A program made the position numbers and the translations under genes. This document shows positions 21,814 to 30,463 of a stretch of 64,000 nucleotides of DNA, one piece after another. The notes below the pieces were generated by a model. That model did no database searches. It saw only the letters and a program-made list of their open reading frames with translations, and was not told the DNA's origin. The stretch is from Bradyrhizobium betae (GTDB taxonomy: Bacteria; Pseudomonadota; Alphaproteobacteria; Rhizobiales; Xanthobacteraceae): NCBI RefSeq assembly GCF_004123905.1, contig NZ_MZXW01000022.1:1-64000 (forward strand). Reading direction: 5' to 3'. How positions within the stretch are numbered: position 1 is the first letter of the stretch; each line of letters starts with the position of its first letter.

Positions 21814-22020
21814 TCAACGGTTGGCTTGCTTGTAGGCAAGCCCGGCGGCGCAAACGGCGAAGGTCAGCGCCCAGAGCAGACTGGTTTCCTGCGATTCATG
21901 CAGCGCGAAACGCTGCAACAGGAACATGAAGACGGCCGCGGCCGCGGCGTGCATCGCGATGAAGCCCCACTTCTTCACGGCGCCGCTCCCCTCCACGATT
22001 GATAAAGAAAGATCACGCAT
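21814..22020 (-). CDS. Small membrane protein encoded between nuoE and nuoF
   Basis: A 68-aa protein with two predicted hydrophobic helices (WGFIAMHAAAAAVFMFLLQ and LLWALTFAVCAAGLAYKQ) joined by RFALHESQETS. The start shares one base with the nuoE stop (TGATG), which shows it is a real, coupled gene. I do not recognise a named family. Alphaproteobacterial nuo clusters are known to carry extra small reading frames of unknown role. An assembly factor or accessory subunit is possible but unproven. Confidence 0.75.
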   Translation of the reverse strand: MRDLSLSIVEGSGAVKKWGFIAMHAAAAAVFMFLLQRFALHESQETSLLWALTFAVCAAGLAYKQANR

Positions 22021-22631
22021 CAGGAGGTCTCCTTCAGCGTTGTCGGTCCGCCCATCGGCGCCGAGAACTGGCGGCCGTTCTGCGGACCGGGCTTTGGCGG
22101 ATTGCCCGAAGCAAAGCCGTCGAGCACCTTGCCAAAACTTTCCTTGGTCAGGTCCTCATAGGTGTCCTTGCCGATCATCACCATCGGCGCGTTCACGCAG
22201 GCGCCCAGACACTCGACCTCTTCCCAGCTGAAATCGCCGTCCTTGGAGAGATGGAAGGGATCGTGATGGATGCGGCTCTCGCAGACGTGGATCAGATCCT
22301 CGGCGCCGCGCAGGCGGCACGGCGTGGTGCCGCAAACCTGGACGTGGGCCTTCTTGCCGACGGGCGCGAGCTGGAACATCGTGTAGAAGGTCGCAACTTC
22401 CAGCACGCGGATATAGGGCATGTCGAGCATGTCGGCGATGACGCGGATCGCGGCTTCCGAGACCCAGCCGTCATGCTGCTCCTGCGCACGCCAGAGGATG
22501 GCGATGACAGCCGAGGCCTGACGCCCGGCCGGATATTTCGCGATCTGCTGCTTCGCGAACGCGACGTTCTCGTCCGTGAACGCGAAGCTCGCGGGCTGGA
22601 CTTCCTTCGGTGCTAATCGGCGAACGGACAT
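22020..22631 (-). CDS. nuoE: NADH-quinone oxidoreductase subunit E (2Fe-2S)
   Basis: A 203-aa thioredoxin-like subunit of the NADH module. The cluster ligands are in VCGTTPCRLRGAEDL and ECLGACVNAPMVMIG. The region VATFYTMFQLAPVGKKAHVQ is typical. The C-terminal Pro/Gly-rich tail after GFASGNPPKPGPQNGRQF is the usual alphaproteobacterial extension. It starts 10 bases after the methyltransferase gene and couples to the small membrane protein. Confidence 0.96.
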   Translation of the reverse strand: MSVRRLAPKEVQPASFAFTDENVAFAKQQIAKYPAGRQASAVIAILWRAQEQHDGWVSEAAIRVIADMLDMPYIRVLEVATFYTMFQLAPVGKKAHVQVCGTTPCRLRGAEDLIHVCESRIHHDPFHLSKDGDFSWEEVECLGACVNAPMVMIGKDTYEDLTKESFGKVLDGFASGNPPKPGPQNGRQFSAPMGGPTTLKETS

Positions 22632-22641
22632 ATCTTATCTC

Positions 22642-23607
22642 TCACTGCATACGGCGCGCGGATTTGGCATTCAGGGCTTCGATCCTGTCCTGCCAGAATG
22701 CGCTTGCGGTGCCGAAAACGTTGTAGCCGACATGGGTCGAGACCTTGATGCGATCGAGGATCGACAGCTCGGTCACGGTCTCCAGCCGGTTGGTGCGCGG
22801 ATCGAGCACGATCAGCTTCAGCGGGGTCTGTTCGAGGATGTAGCGCGACACCGCATGAGAGCGGTCGCTGCCGTGCTCCTCGCACATGATGACGCTGTCG
22901 GCCTGGAGTAGCCGTGCGCCGCCCTTGATCGCCTCGATCTCGACGCCCTCGACGTCGAGCTTGATCAGATACTTGCCGTTTGCCGCGACCTTGCCGTCGT
23001 CGATGAGATTGTCGAGCGCGAGAACAGGCACTTCCTCGCCGCCGTCAGACGGATTGCCCGCGATGCTGAAGGCTTCGTGCTTGGTGCCTGACAGCCGCGC
23101 GGTGCCGCGCGAGGCGCCGATGGCGCATTTCAGGGTCTCGAAACGGTTGCCGTTGACGCGGGCGTTGTTGGCGAGCTTCGGATAGTTCTGGCCCGACGGC
23201 TCGATCGCGATCGCCTTGTGCGAGCCGAACGGCTTGCTCGAGACCAGCACCGACCAATAGCCGTAATTGGCACCGCAATCGAGCAAGGTGTAGTCGACGT
23301 CGATGGAGTCCGCGAACAACAGCTCCAGCTCGTCTTCGTAGTTGTACGAGCGATTGAGCAGCTTGCTCCAATAGCCGTCGCCGTAAGGGAATTCGAACAC
23401 GGCATCGGGGTTGAGCCTGATCGCGATGTCGCGCTTGGGCAGCGTCTTCGCCAGCAGATTCGCGCAGGCGATATAGCCCATATGCGAGAAGTGCGACGAG
23501 ATCTTCGATCCCGTCACCAGCGCCAAGGCAGCCGTCCGCTCCCACAGGTTGGCCCCTTCAAGGGCCCCCGAGGCACGGTCAAACTGGATTGGCGCCTGCT
23601 GGCCCAT
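22642..23607 (-). CDS. FkbM-family SAM-dependent methyltransferase within the nuo operon
   Basis: A 321-aa protein whose central part has the class I SAM-binding motif TLLDCGANYGYWSVL (residues about 107-121) and the FkbM block YLIKLDVEGVEIEAIKGG with VIMCEEHG following. The start MGQQAPIQFD shares one base with the nuoD stop (TAATG), so it is translated with complex I subunits; the frame upstream of it is a shadow of nuoD. FkbM enzymes mostly O-methylate sugars or small metabolites. The target here is unknown. It could be a passenger, or it could modify a complex I subunit or a quinone-related compound. Both are inference. Confidence 0.88.
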   Translation of the reverse strand: MGQQAPIQFDRASGALEGANLWERTAALALVTGSKISSHFSHMGYIACANLLAKTLPKRDIAIRLNPDAVFEFPYGDGYWSKLLNRSYNYEDELELLFADSIDVDYTLLDCGANYGYWSVLVSSKPFGSHKAIAIEPSGQNYPKLANNARVNGNRFETLKCAIGASRGTARLSGTKHEAFSIAGNPSDGGEEVPVLALDNLIDDGKVAANGKYLIKLDVEGVEIEAIKGGARLLQADSVIMCEEHGSDRSHAVSRYILEQTPLKLIVLDPRTNRLETVTELSILDRIKVSTHVGYNVFGTASAFWQDRIEALNAKSARRMQ

Positions 23608-24803
23608 TACCGATCGACCTCTCCAAACACGATGTCGAGCGAACCGAGAATGGCCGAGACGTCGGCGAGCAGATGGCCGCGGCAGATGTGGTCCATCGCC
23701 TGAAGATGCGCAAAGCCCGGCGCGCGGATCTTGCACTTGTACGGCTTGTTGGTGCCGTCCGAGACGAGGAAGACGCCGAACTCGCCCTTGGGCGCCTCGA
23801 CTGCGGCATAGACTTCGCCTTCCGGCACGCGGACGCCTTCGGTGTAGAGCTTGAAGTGGTGGATCAGCGCTTCCATCGAGCGCTTCATCTCGCCACGCCG
23901 CGGCGGCGCGACCTTGTTGTCTTCGACGACGACGGGGCCCCTACCGTCGGCTGCGTTCAGCTTCTGGATGCACTGCTTCATGATGCGCACCGACTGGCGC
24001 ATCTCTTCCATGCGGATCAGATAGCGGTCGTAGCAGTCGCCGTTCTTGCCGATCGGAATGTCGAAATCCATCTCGGCGTAGCACTCATAGGGCTGCGACT
24101 TGCGCAGGTCCCAGGCCGCGCCCGAGCCGCGCACCATCACGCCCGAAAAACCCCACTCCCAGGCTTCCTTCAGCGGCACCACGCCGATATCGACGTTGCG
24201 CTGCTTGAAGATACGGTTGGCGGTGAGCAGGCGATCAAGGTCCTCGACCACCTTGAGGAACGGATCGCACCAGGCCTCGATGTCGTCGACCAGCTTCTGC
24301 GGCAGGTCCTGATGCACGCCGCCGACGCGGAAATAGGCTGCGTGCATACGGCTGCCCGAGGCACGCTCGTAGAACACCATCAGCTTTTCGCGCTCTTCAA
24401 AGCCCCACAGCGGCGGGGTCAGCGCGCCGACGTCCATCGCCTGCGTGGTGACGTTGAGAAGATGAGAGAGAATGCGGCCGATCTCGCAATAGAGCACGCG
24501 GATCAGCTGGCCGCGGCGCGGCACCTCGATGCCGAGCAGCTTTTCGGCCGCGAGGCAGAAGGCGTGCTCCTGGTTCATCGGCGCGACGTAGTCGAGGCGA
24601 TCGAAATACGGGATCGCCTGGAGATAGGTCTTCTGCTCGATCAGCTTTTCGGTGCCGCGGTGAAGCAGGCCGATATGCGGGTCGACGCGCGCGACGATTT
24701 CACCGTCCAATTCGAGCACGAGGCGCAAAACGCCGTGGGCCGCAGGATGCTGCGGTCCAAAGTTGATGGTGAAATTGCGAAGCTGTTCAGGTTGCTCGTT
24801 CAT
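23607..24803 (-). CDS. nuoD: NADH-quinone oxidoreductase subunit D
   Basis: A 398-aa 49-kDa-type subunit that forms the quinone pocket. The opening NFTINFGPQHPAAHGVLRLV has the conserved quinone-site His, and GLLHRGTEKLIE follows. The end has LGSLDIVFGEVDR. The length is normal. The stop is shared with the methyltransferase start and nuoC ends 2 bases upstream. Confidence 0.97.
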   Translation of the reverse strand: MNEQPEQLRNFTINFGPQHPAAHGVLRLVLELDGEIVARVDPHIGLLHRGTEKLIEQKTYLQAIPYFDRLDYVAPMNQEHAFCLAAEKLLGIEVPRRGQLIRVLYCEIGRILSHLLNVTTQAMDVGALTPPLWGFEEREKLMVFYERASGSRMHAAYFRVGGVHQDLPQKLVDDIEAWCDPFLKVVEDLDRLLTANRIFKQRNVDIGVVPLKEAWEWGFSGVMVRGSGAAWDLRKSQPYECYAEMDFDIPIGKNGDCYDRYLIRMEEMRQSVRIMKQCIQKLNAADGRGPVVVEDNKVAPPRRGEMKRSMEALIHHFKLYTEGVRVPEGEVYAAVEAPKGEFGVFLVSDGTNKPYKCKIRAPGFAHLQAMDHICRGHLLADVSAILGSLDIVFGEVDR

Positions 24804-24805
24804 GA

Positions 24806-25417
24806 TCAGACCTTCGGTCCAGCCTTCTCGTCACCGGGAAGCGGATAGTCCGCCCCTTCCCAGGGCGAGAGGAAATCGAACTTGCGGAATTCCTGGTTGA
24901 GCCGGACGGGCTCGTACACCACCCGCTTCTCCTGATCGTCGTAGCGAACCTCGACGAAACCGGTGGTCGGGAAATCCTTGCGCAGCGGATGGCCTTCGAA
25001 ACCGTAGTCGGTCAGCAGGCGGCGCATGTCGGGATGGCCGACGAAGAACACGCCGTAGAGGTCGTAGGCCTCGCGCTCGAACCAGTCGGCGCCCGGGAAC
25101 ACCTCGATCAGCGACGGCACCTGGGTGGTCTCGTCGGCCTGGGCCTTGAGCCGGATCCGCGTGTTCAGGGTCGGAGAGAGGAAGTGATAGATCACGTCGA
25201 AGCGCTTCTCGCGCGACGGATAGTCCGCGGCCGTGATGTCGGTGAAGTTGATGAACCGGCAACTCGGGTCGTCGCGGAGGTACTTGACCACCTCGACGAT
25301 CTTGCTGGCCTCGACATCGACCGTGAGCTGGTTGAAGGCCACCGAATGACCGATGGCGGCGCCCGGAAGCGCGCTAACGATCGTCTGCCCCAGTGCGTCG
25401 AGCTTGGCGTCGTCCAT
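24806..25417 (-). CDS. nuoC: NADH-quinone oxidoreductase subunit C
   Basis: A 203-aa 30-kDa-type subunit of the peripheral arm. The hallmark WFEREAYDLYGVFFVGHPDM followed by RRLLTDYGFEGHPLRKDFP is complete. MDDAKLDALGQTIV is taken as the start; the frame continues back through nuoB as a shadow. C and D are separate genes, as in other alphaproteobacteria. Confidence 0.96.
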   Translation of the reverse strand: MDDAKLDALGQTIVSALPGAAIGHSVAFNQLTVDVEASKIVEVVKYLRDDPSCRFINFTDITAADYPSREKRFDVIYHFLSPTLNTRIRLKAQADETTQVPSLIEVFPGADWFEREAYDLYGVFFVGHPDMRRLLTDYGFEGHPLRKDFPTTGFVEVRYDDQEKRVVYEPVRLNQEFRKFDFLSPWEGADYPLPGDEKAGPKV

Positions 25418-25428
25418 GACGTAAAACC

Positions 25429-26016
25429 TTAGCGTTCGATGGTGCCGGTGCGGCGGATCTTCTTCTGCAGCAGCAGCACGCCGTAGAGCAGCGCTTCCGC
25501 CGTGGGCGGACAGCCCGGCACGTAGATGTCGATCGGCACGATGCGGTCGCAGCCGCGCACGACCGAGTAGGAATAGTGATAATAGCCGCCACCATTGGCG
25601 CAGGAGCCCATCGAGATGACGTAGCGCGGCTCGGGCATCTGGTCGTAGACCTTGCGCAGCGCAGGCGCCATCTTGTTGGTCAGCGTGCCCGCGACGATCA
25701 TCACGTCGGACTGGCGCGGCGAGGCACGCGGCGCGAAGCCGAAGCGCTCGACGTCGTAGCGCGGCATCGACACCTGCATCATCTCGACCGCGCAGCAGGC
25801 GAGACCGAAGGTCATCCACATCAAGGAGCCGGTACGGGCCCAGGTGATGAGGTCGTCGGTCGCGGCCGTGAAGAAGCCCTTGTCGGACAGCTCCGAATTG
25901 ACCTCGAGGAAGAACGGATCATTGGCCCCGACCGGACGGCCGGTCGAGGGATCCAGAATGCCCTTGGGGGCCGGCGCAATCACCGGACCCGCGGACGATG
26001 CAGGGTTCAATCCCAT
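25429..26016 (-). CDS. nuoB: NADH-quinone oxidoreductase subunit B (cluster N2)
   Basis: A 195-aa subunit carrying the terminal 4Fe-4S cluster N2. Ligands are the paired Cys in TFGLACCAVEMMQ, one in ISMGSCANGGGYY and one in YVPGCPPTAEALLYG. The start MGLNPASSAG overlaps the nuoA stop by 10 bases and has AAAGGGG upstream; a start seven codons earlier is open but less like the family. The Pro/Ala-rich N-terminal tail is usual for Bradyrhizobium-type NuoB. Confidence 0.96.
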   Translation of the reverse strand: MGLNPASSAGPVIAPAPKGILDPSTGRPVGANDPFFLEVNSELSDKGFFTAATDDLITWARTGSLMWMTFGLACCAVEMMQVSMPRYDVERFGFAPRASPRQSDVMIVAGTLTNKMAPALRKVYDQMPEPRYVISMGSCANGGGYYHYSYSVVRGCDRIVPIDIYVPGCPPTAEALLYGVLLLQKKIRRTGTIER

Positions 26017-26372
26017 TCCAGTGCCCCTTTCTTCCATTCATAGGCGAACCCGACGGTCAGCACGCCGAGGAACACCACCATGGACCAGAAGCCGGTCGCG
26101 CCAAGCTTGCCGAACGCCACCGCCCAGGGAAACAGGAACGCCACCTCGAGGTCGAAGATGATGAAGAGGATGGCGACCAGGTAGAAGCGGACGTCGAACT
26201 TCATGCGGGCGTCGTCGAAGGCGTTGAAACCGCACTCATACGCCGACAGTTTTTCCGGGTCCGGCTGCTGGAACGCCACGATGAAGGGCGCGATCAGCAG
26301 CACGAGGCCAATGAGGCCCGCTACCCCTATAAAGACGACGAGTGGAAGATAGTTCTGTAGAATGCCGCTCAT
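26007..26372 (-). CDS. nuoA: NADH-quinone oxidoreductase subunit A
   Basis: A 121-aa three-helix subunit at the membrane-matrix joint. The loop LSAYECGFNAFDDARMKFDV is the conserved ND3-like loop, and FYLVAILFIIFDLEVAFLFP is the second helix. The start MSGILQNYLP fits family length. It is the first gene of the complex I operon. Confidence 0.96.
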   Translation of the reverse strand: MSGILQNYLPLVVFIGVAGLIGLVLLIAPFIVAFQQPDPEKLSAYECGFNAFDDARMKFDVRFYLVAILFIIFDLEVAFLFPWAVAFGKLGATGFWSMVVFLGVLTVGFAYEWKKGALEWD

Positions 26373-26620
26373 TGACGAGCCCTTTTTCCCGCGGCCTCGG
26401 GACAGCCACGGATTCGTCCAGTTTGGAATTGTTCTGAGCCTTAGCGCAGTGCACCAATGGGCGCAAGACACGCTCTTTTTAGGCCCTTTGCTGCTCCCAG
26501 ACCGGTGGAAATCCCGGAATCACCCCGCGGCTGGTATGGAGCAGATCGCCAGACCCAGCAAGGGCGGCCACAGTTTTGTAGGGTAGCAGTTCTGGGATTG
26601 CGGCACACCGGCCGCGACAG
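26373..26620. other. Leader and probable promoter region of the nuo operon
   Basis: About 250 bases lie between the small membrane protein gene and nuoA. No gene is visible. The nuo promoter must be here, or transcription reads in from the iron-uptake genes, which are on the same strand. I see no convincing terminator and cannot place the -35 and -10 boxes. Confidence 0.4.
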
Positions 26621-26851
26621 CTATTTGCCGCGCATCACCCGGTCAAAGTGCTCGGGTTTCTGCGTGCGGCGGCGCACCCAAACCCATGAGATGACCAGCA
26701 CCGGGGCCCCCACCGTCACCCAGGCGACATATTGGCCCACCGTTCCCCAGAGCAGCGCCGCCAGCAGACCCGTGATGGTCGCAACCGCGAGCACGATAGG
26801 TGCAGCAAAGACACGTATCCACAGGCGCGAGCGATCAGGGGAGCCATGCAT
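26621..26851 (-). CDS. Small membrane protein coupled to the PepSY protein
   Basis: A 76-aa protein beginning MHGSPDRSRLWIRVFAAP, with two hydrophobic helices (VFAAPIVLAVATITGLLAAL and QYVAWVTVGAPVLVISWVWV) and a basic tail ending HFDRVMRGK. The ATG overlaps the stop of the PepSY gene as TGATG, so the two are coupled. The family is not named; similar two-helix proteins often follow PepSY membrane proteins in TonB-receptor loci. Confidence 0.75.
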   Translation of the reverse strand: MHGSPDRSRLWIRVFAAPIVLAVATITGLLAALLWGTVGQYVAWVTVGAPVLVISWVWVRRRTQKPEHFDRVMRGK

Positions 26852-27987
26852 CACGACAGGACCGGGGCTCGTCTGGCGAATGTGTCGGCTTTGGCAGGCG
26901 CGCGCTTGCGCCGCCGCGCCAGCCAGAGATAGAGCCCGCTGCCGATCACAACGATAGTGAGCCCGTCGAGCGCGGCCCAGATCACCTTGAGCGGCATCCC
27001 GCCATAATCGCCGAAATGCAGCGGCTGCGAGATCAGAAGCGCCTGGAGATAGAGCGGCAGCGCCCGGCTGTCGGCGACCTCCCCCGTTTCGCCGTCGAGC
27101 AGCACCGGCTTGAGCAGCCGCGCGGTCAAGGCCGTGTCGCCGCGCATAAAAGCGGCGAAGTGGTGCGAGGAGGTGAAGGGCGTGCCCGGAAACGCGACGA
27201 AGGCGACCTCCATCCCGGGCGCGGTCTGCCTGGCGCGCACAACGACGTCATCGAGCGAGGCGAGACGCGTCGGCGGCGGCTTGCCGGCATAGGCCACGAC
27301 CATGCTGGCGAGCTCGGTCGCCTTCCACTGGTTGAGCATCAGCTCGGCCCAGGTGTTGACGACGCCGGTCAAGCCCACCACCAGCGCCCAGGCGACCGTC
27401 ACGACGCCGATCAGATTGTGCCAGTCGAGCCAGCGCACGCGGCGCGAGGTGCTGTCGCGGATGGTGGCAAAGCGCAGGCGGCGGGTGAATGGCCAGTACA
27501 GCACCACGCCGGAGATGATGGCGACGGCGAACAGCAGACCCATTCCGCCGAGAAACAGTTTTCCGGGCTGGCCGGCGAACATGTCGGTGTGAAGCTTGAG
27601 CACGATCAGCATCGGCCCGACGCCGACGGGTCCGAGCAGCTTGGTCGACACCGCATCGAAGGCACGGACAGTGGTGTTGTCAGGCAGCCCGTCGACGGCG
27701 CTGTTGGTGAAAGCGGTGACGATCCCGGGCTCGTCCTTGTCCCAGGAGATATATTGCAGCACGTGGCCGGGATCGGCGGCGAGCGCGGCGTCGGCGACGG
27801 CCTGGGTCGTCGCGCGCGCCGCGCCCGCATGAGCTTCGGGCTGGGGGGCATAGCCCAGGAGCTCATCGATCTCGTGATGGAAGATCAGCGGCAGGCCGGT
27901 CAGGCAGAGGAGCAGCAGGAAGACGGTCGAGATCAGGCTGGTCCAGGTATGGACCACGGACCAGAGCCTGACCGTGCGTGCCTTCAA
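26851..27987 (-). CDS. PepSY-associated transmembrane protein (iron-regulated)
   Basis: A 378-aa inner-membrane protein with four main helices. It starts MKARTVRLWSVVHTWTSL, and VVHTWTSLISTVFLLLLCLT with its early His is the family opening. VRWLDWHNLIGVVTVAWALV holds a second membrane His and PLHFGDYGGMPLKVIWAALD precedes the last helix. Proteins of this type usually accompany siderophore receptors and are thought to reduce ferric siderophores in the periplasm through bound heme. It follows the TonB-dependent receptor gene by 22 bases. Confidence 0.9.
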   Translation of the reverse strand: MKARTVRLWSVVHTWTSLISTVFLLLLCLTGLPLIFHHEIDELLGYAPQPEAHAGAARATTQAVADAALAADPGHVLQYISWDKDEPGIVTAFTNSAVDGLPDNTTVRAFDAVSTKLLGPVGVGPMLIVLKLHTDMFAGQPGKLFLGGMGLLFAVAIISGVVLYWPFTRRLRFATIRDSTSRRVRWLDWHNLIGVVTVAWALVVGLTGVVNTWAELMLNQWKATELASMVVAYAGKPPPTRLASLDDVVVRARQTAPGMEVAFVAFPGTPFTSSHHFAAFMRGDTALTARLLKPVLLDGETGEVADSRALPLYLQALLISQPLHFGDYGGMPLKVIWAALDGLTIVVIGSGLYLWLARRRKRAPAKADTFARRAPVLS

Positions 27988-28009
27988 GAGACCCTCCCCT
28001 CGCCTGACC

Positions 28010-30337
28010 TCACCATTTGTAGGAAAGGCTTCCGGTTATGCGTCGGCGATCTCCGTAGAAGCACGAACTAGCCGATGAACAACTCGCGACATAGATCGTG
28101 TCCGCGATGTTTATGAAGTTGACCGCCGCTCGCCAATTTTGCCACTCGTAATGCACGGCGAGATCGCCAAGAACGACGGATGGCACCACCAACTTATTGG
28201 CTGTGTCTGCGAAGGACGAGCCGACGTACCGAACGCCGCCGCCAAAGCCGAAGCCATTCAGGGCTCCCTCTCGGAACGTGTAATCACCCCAGAGGGAGGC
28301 AAGCTGTCTCGGCGTATTCGTCGGAACAGTTCCAATCAGGGCCGGATTCAGATCCTTGCTGACGAACAGGTCGAAGTTGGTGTAGCTCGCCGTGACCTTG
28401 AAGTCGGGAGTGATGTTAGCAACAGCCTCGAGTTCCACACCACGCGAGGTGACCTCACCCGTTTGGATGGATCCGACGACGAAGGTCGGATCGCTCGTCA
28501 GAACGTTCTTTCGCTTCAGATCGAACAGCGAAATTCCAAAACGGGCGTTCAATCCTACAGGCTGGTACTTCAATCCGATTTCGGCCTGTTCACCGGTTTC
28601 AGGCACGAGCAGGTTGCCGGTGGAAGAATTGGTGCCGATGACCGGATTGTAGCTCGTCGCGTAGGAGACATAAGGAGCGAGACCCATATCGAAATTATAG
28701 ATCGCGCCGACACGGCCCGAAAAACGGCTGTCCTCGCGGCTCTGATCTGGCCCGACATGATTGTTGTTGACGGTGTCGACCCAATCATTGCGCCCGGACA
28801 ACACGAACGTGAAGCGCCCTAGCTTCATTTGATCCTGAACGTAGAGCGCCTTCTGATTCTGCGTCAGATAATGGTTCGTGCCGGCCACCCCGCTGAACTC
28901 GGCCGTGGGAGCATAGACCGGGTTGACGAGATTGAGCCCAGCGGCGCCGCCAAACCCTTGATAGTCGTCAATTCCGTAATGCTTCAGGTCGAACCCGAGG
29001 AGGAACGTGTGCGCAACGGGGCCTGTCGCCACTCGGTACTCGAATTGGGTGTCCACGTCGGCCTGCCCCGCCTTGTCGCGAACGAAGAAGTTTCCTCTGT
29101 TCAAGGTCACGTCGCCAGGCGTGGTCGTGCCCAGCCCGAACAGAGTTGAATAGAGCACATCCACATGGGCGTAACGTGCGTTCTGACGGATCGTCACGCT
29201 GTCCGAGAGGTTCTTCTCGAATTGATAGCCGATCATCTCCTGATCACGCCGCAAGCGATCAACGCTGGGATCGCTCGCGAACAGGCTGGTGGGAATGCGT
29301 CCGTAGGGAGCGTTCACGACCGTCCCGACATACGGAAGGAAATTCTGGCCGCGGGTGTCGGTGTGGGAGACCTGGGCGTATAGCGTGAAGCGGGTGTCGC
29401 TATCGGGCATCCACGTGAACGAGGGCGCAAGAAAGTAGCTGTTGTCGTTGGTAAAATCGACCTGCGTTCCGCCACCGTGAACCTGACCGACGAAGCGATA
29501 GAAGAACTTCCCATCGGACTGGCTCAGTGTCGCCGGTCCACCAACGTCAAACTGGACATAGGAGTTGCCGAAGTTGTTGACCCCCGCCTCGATGAAGCGA
29601 ATGGGTTCGCCGTAAGCGAGCTTGCTGACCGCATTCACGATGCCGCTGGGGCTTGAACCGCCGTACAGGACTGCAGACGGCCCTCGCAGAACTTCGACGC
29701 GATCAAGGCTCCATGGCTGAAGCTTCCAAGTCCCGAACGCAGTCGAGAACAGTTGCAGGCCATCAAGGAAAGTGCCGACGTCCTGAGACGGGAAGCCTCG
29801 GATCTGAAACCAATCCTGACGCGTGTCGTTGCCGAATGTACCGGCGAAAACGCCGGGAGTGTAGCGCAAGGTCTCGTCGAACTTCGTGTTGACGTTTTGA
29901 TCGCGAATTTGTTCGGCCCCGATCACGGACAGTGATTGCGGAGTTTCCATGATCGGCGTGTTTGTCTTGGTGCCTGTCAACGAGCGGTTGGCGACGTAGC
30001 CGTTCACTGGCCCATTTGCGCGTTCGCTAGCGCCCGAGGCTGCAGAGCGGTCGGCCGCGGGTGCTGGGGCCGCGGCCGAGTTTGCACGTGTCCTTGCGCG
30101 AGCCGCCGTTCTCAAACCGCGCGCCTGGCGCTGAGCGGCAACTGTGGGCCTCGCTCGTTGCCCGGGTGCCTCGACCGTCACCGACGGCAGATTCTGCGCC
30201 CCACCCTGCGTGGACGATTGCGCGTGCGATGCCTGCGGCACCAATGCAAAAGCGGATGCGGTCGCCAACACGGCCGACCGCAGCATTCCAAGACTGTTCA
30301 ACGCGCCACCCCAAAGCTGCATGTTTTGGTGCGTCAT
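28010..30337 (-). CDS. TonB-dependent siderophore receptor
   Basis: A 775-aa outer-membrane receptor. A signal peptide (LRSAVLATASAFALVPQASHA) is followed by an Ala/Arg-rich stretch. The plug has the TonB-box-near region TPQSLSVIGAEQIRDQN, with DRVEVLRGPSAVLYGGSSPS and IVNAVSKLA at its end. The barrel ends RRRITGSLSYKW with the final aromatic. This matches the FhuA/FpvA type that imports ferric hydroxamate-like siderophores. No signalling domain is seen before the plug. A probable Irr box lies upstream, and reductase-like partners follow. Confidence 0.94.
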   Translation of the reverse strand: MTHQNMQLWGGALNSLGMLRSAVLATASAFALVPQASHAQSSTQGGAQNLPSVTVEAPGQRARPTVAAQRQARGLRTAARARTRANSAAAPAPAADRSAASGASERANGPVNGYVANRSLTGTKTNTPIMETPQSLSVIGAEQIRDQNVNTKFDETLRYTPGVFAGTFGNDTRQDWFQIRGFPSQDVGTFLDGLQLFSTAFGTWKLQPWSLDRVEVLRGPSAVLYGGSSPSGIVNAVSKLAYGEPIRFIEAGVNNFGNSYVQFDVGGPATLSQSDGKFFYRFVGQVHGGGTQVDFTNDNSYFLAPSFTWMPDSDTRFTLYAQVSHTDTRGQNFLPYVGTVVNAPYGRIPTSLFASDPSVDRLRRDQEMIGYQFEKNLSDSVTIRQNARYAHVDVLYSTLFGLGTTTPGDVTLNRGNFFVRDKAGQADVDTQFEYRVATGPVAHTFLLGFDLKHYGIDDYQGFGGAAGLNLVNPVYAPTAEFSGVAGTNHYLTQNQKALYVQDQMKLGRFTFVLSGRNDWVDTVNNNHVGPDQSREDSRFSGRVGAIYNFDMGLAPYVSYATSYNPVIGTNSSTGNLLVPETGEQAEIGLKYQPVGLNARFGISLFDLKRKNVLTSDPTFVVGSIQTGEVTSRGVELEAVANITPDFKVTASYTNFDLFVSKDLNPALIGTVPTNTPRQLASLWGDYTFREGALNGFGFGGGVRYVGSSFADTANKLVVPSVVLGDLAVHYEWQNWRAAVNFINIADTIYVASCSSASSCFYGDRRRITGSLSYKW

Positions 30338-30408
30338 GCCGCCTGTCCCAGGACGGCATGCGCTTGCGGTGACGCTTAGGTGAGGGCGCGCGAATTCCCT
30401 AATTGAAA

Positions 30409-30433
30409 GCTTCTTAGAAAAATTCTTAGAAGC
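30409..30433 (-). promoter_or_regulatory. Probable iron control element (Irr-box-like palindrome)
   Basis: The 11-base arms GCTTCTTAGAA and TTCTTAGAAGC flank AAA; the palindrome has one mismatched pair. The core TTAGAA-N3-TTCTTAG resembles the iron control element bound by Irr in Bradyrhizobium, recalled as TTTAGAA-N3-TTCTAAA. It sits 72 bases upstream of the siderophore receptor start, where such elements act. The match is by eye. Confidence 0.6.
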
Positions 30434-30463
30434 AATCCAACATGTCCGGAGATTGCTGAGCGA

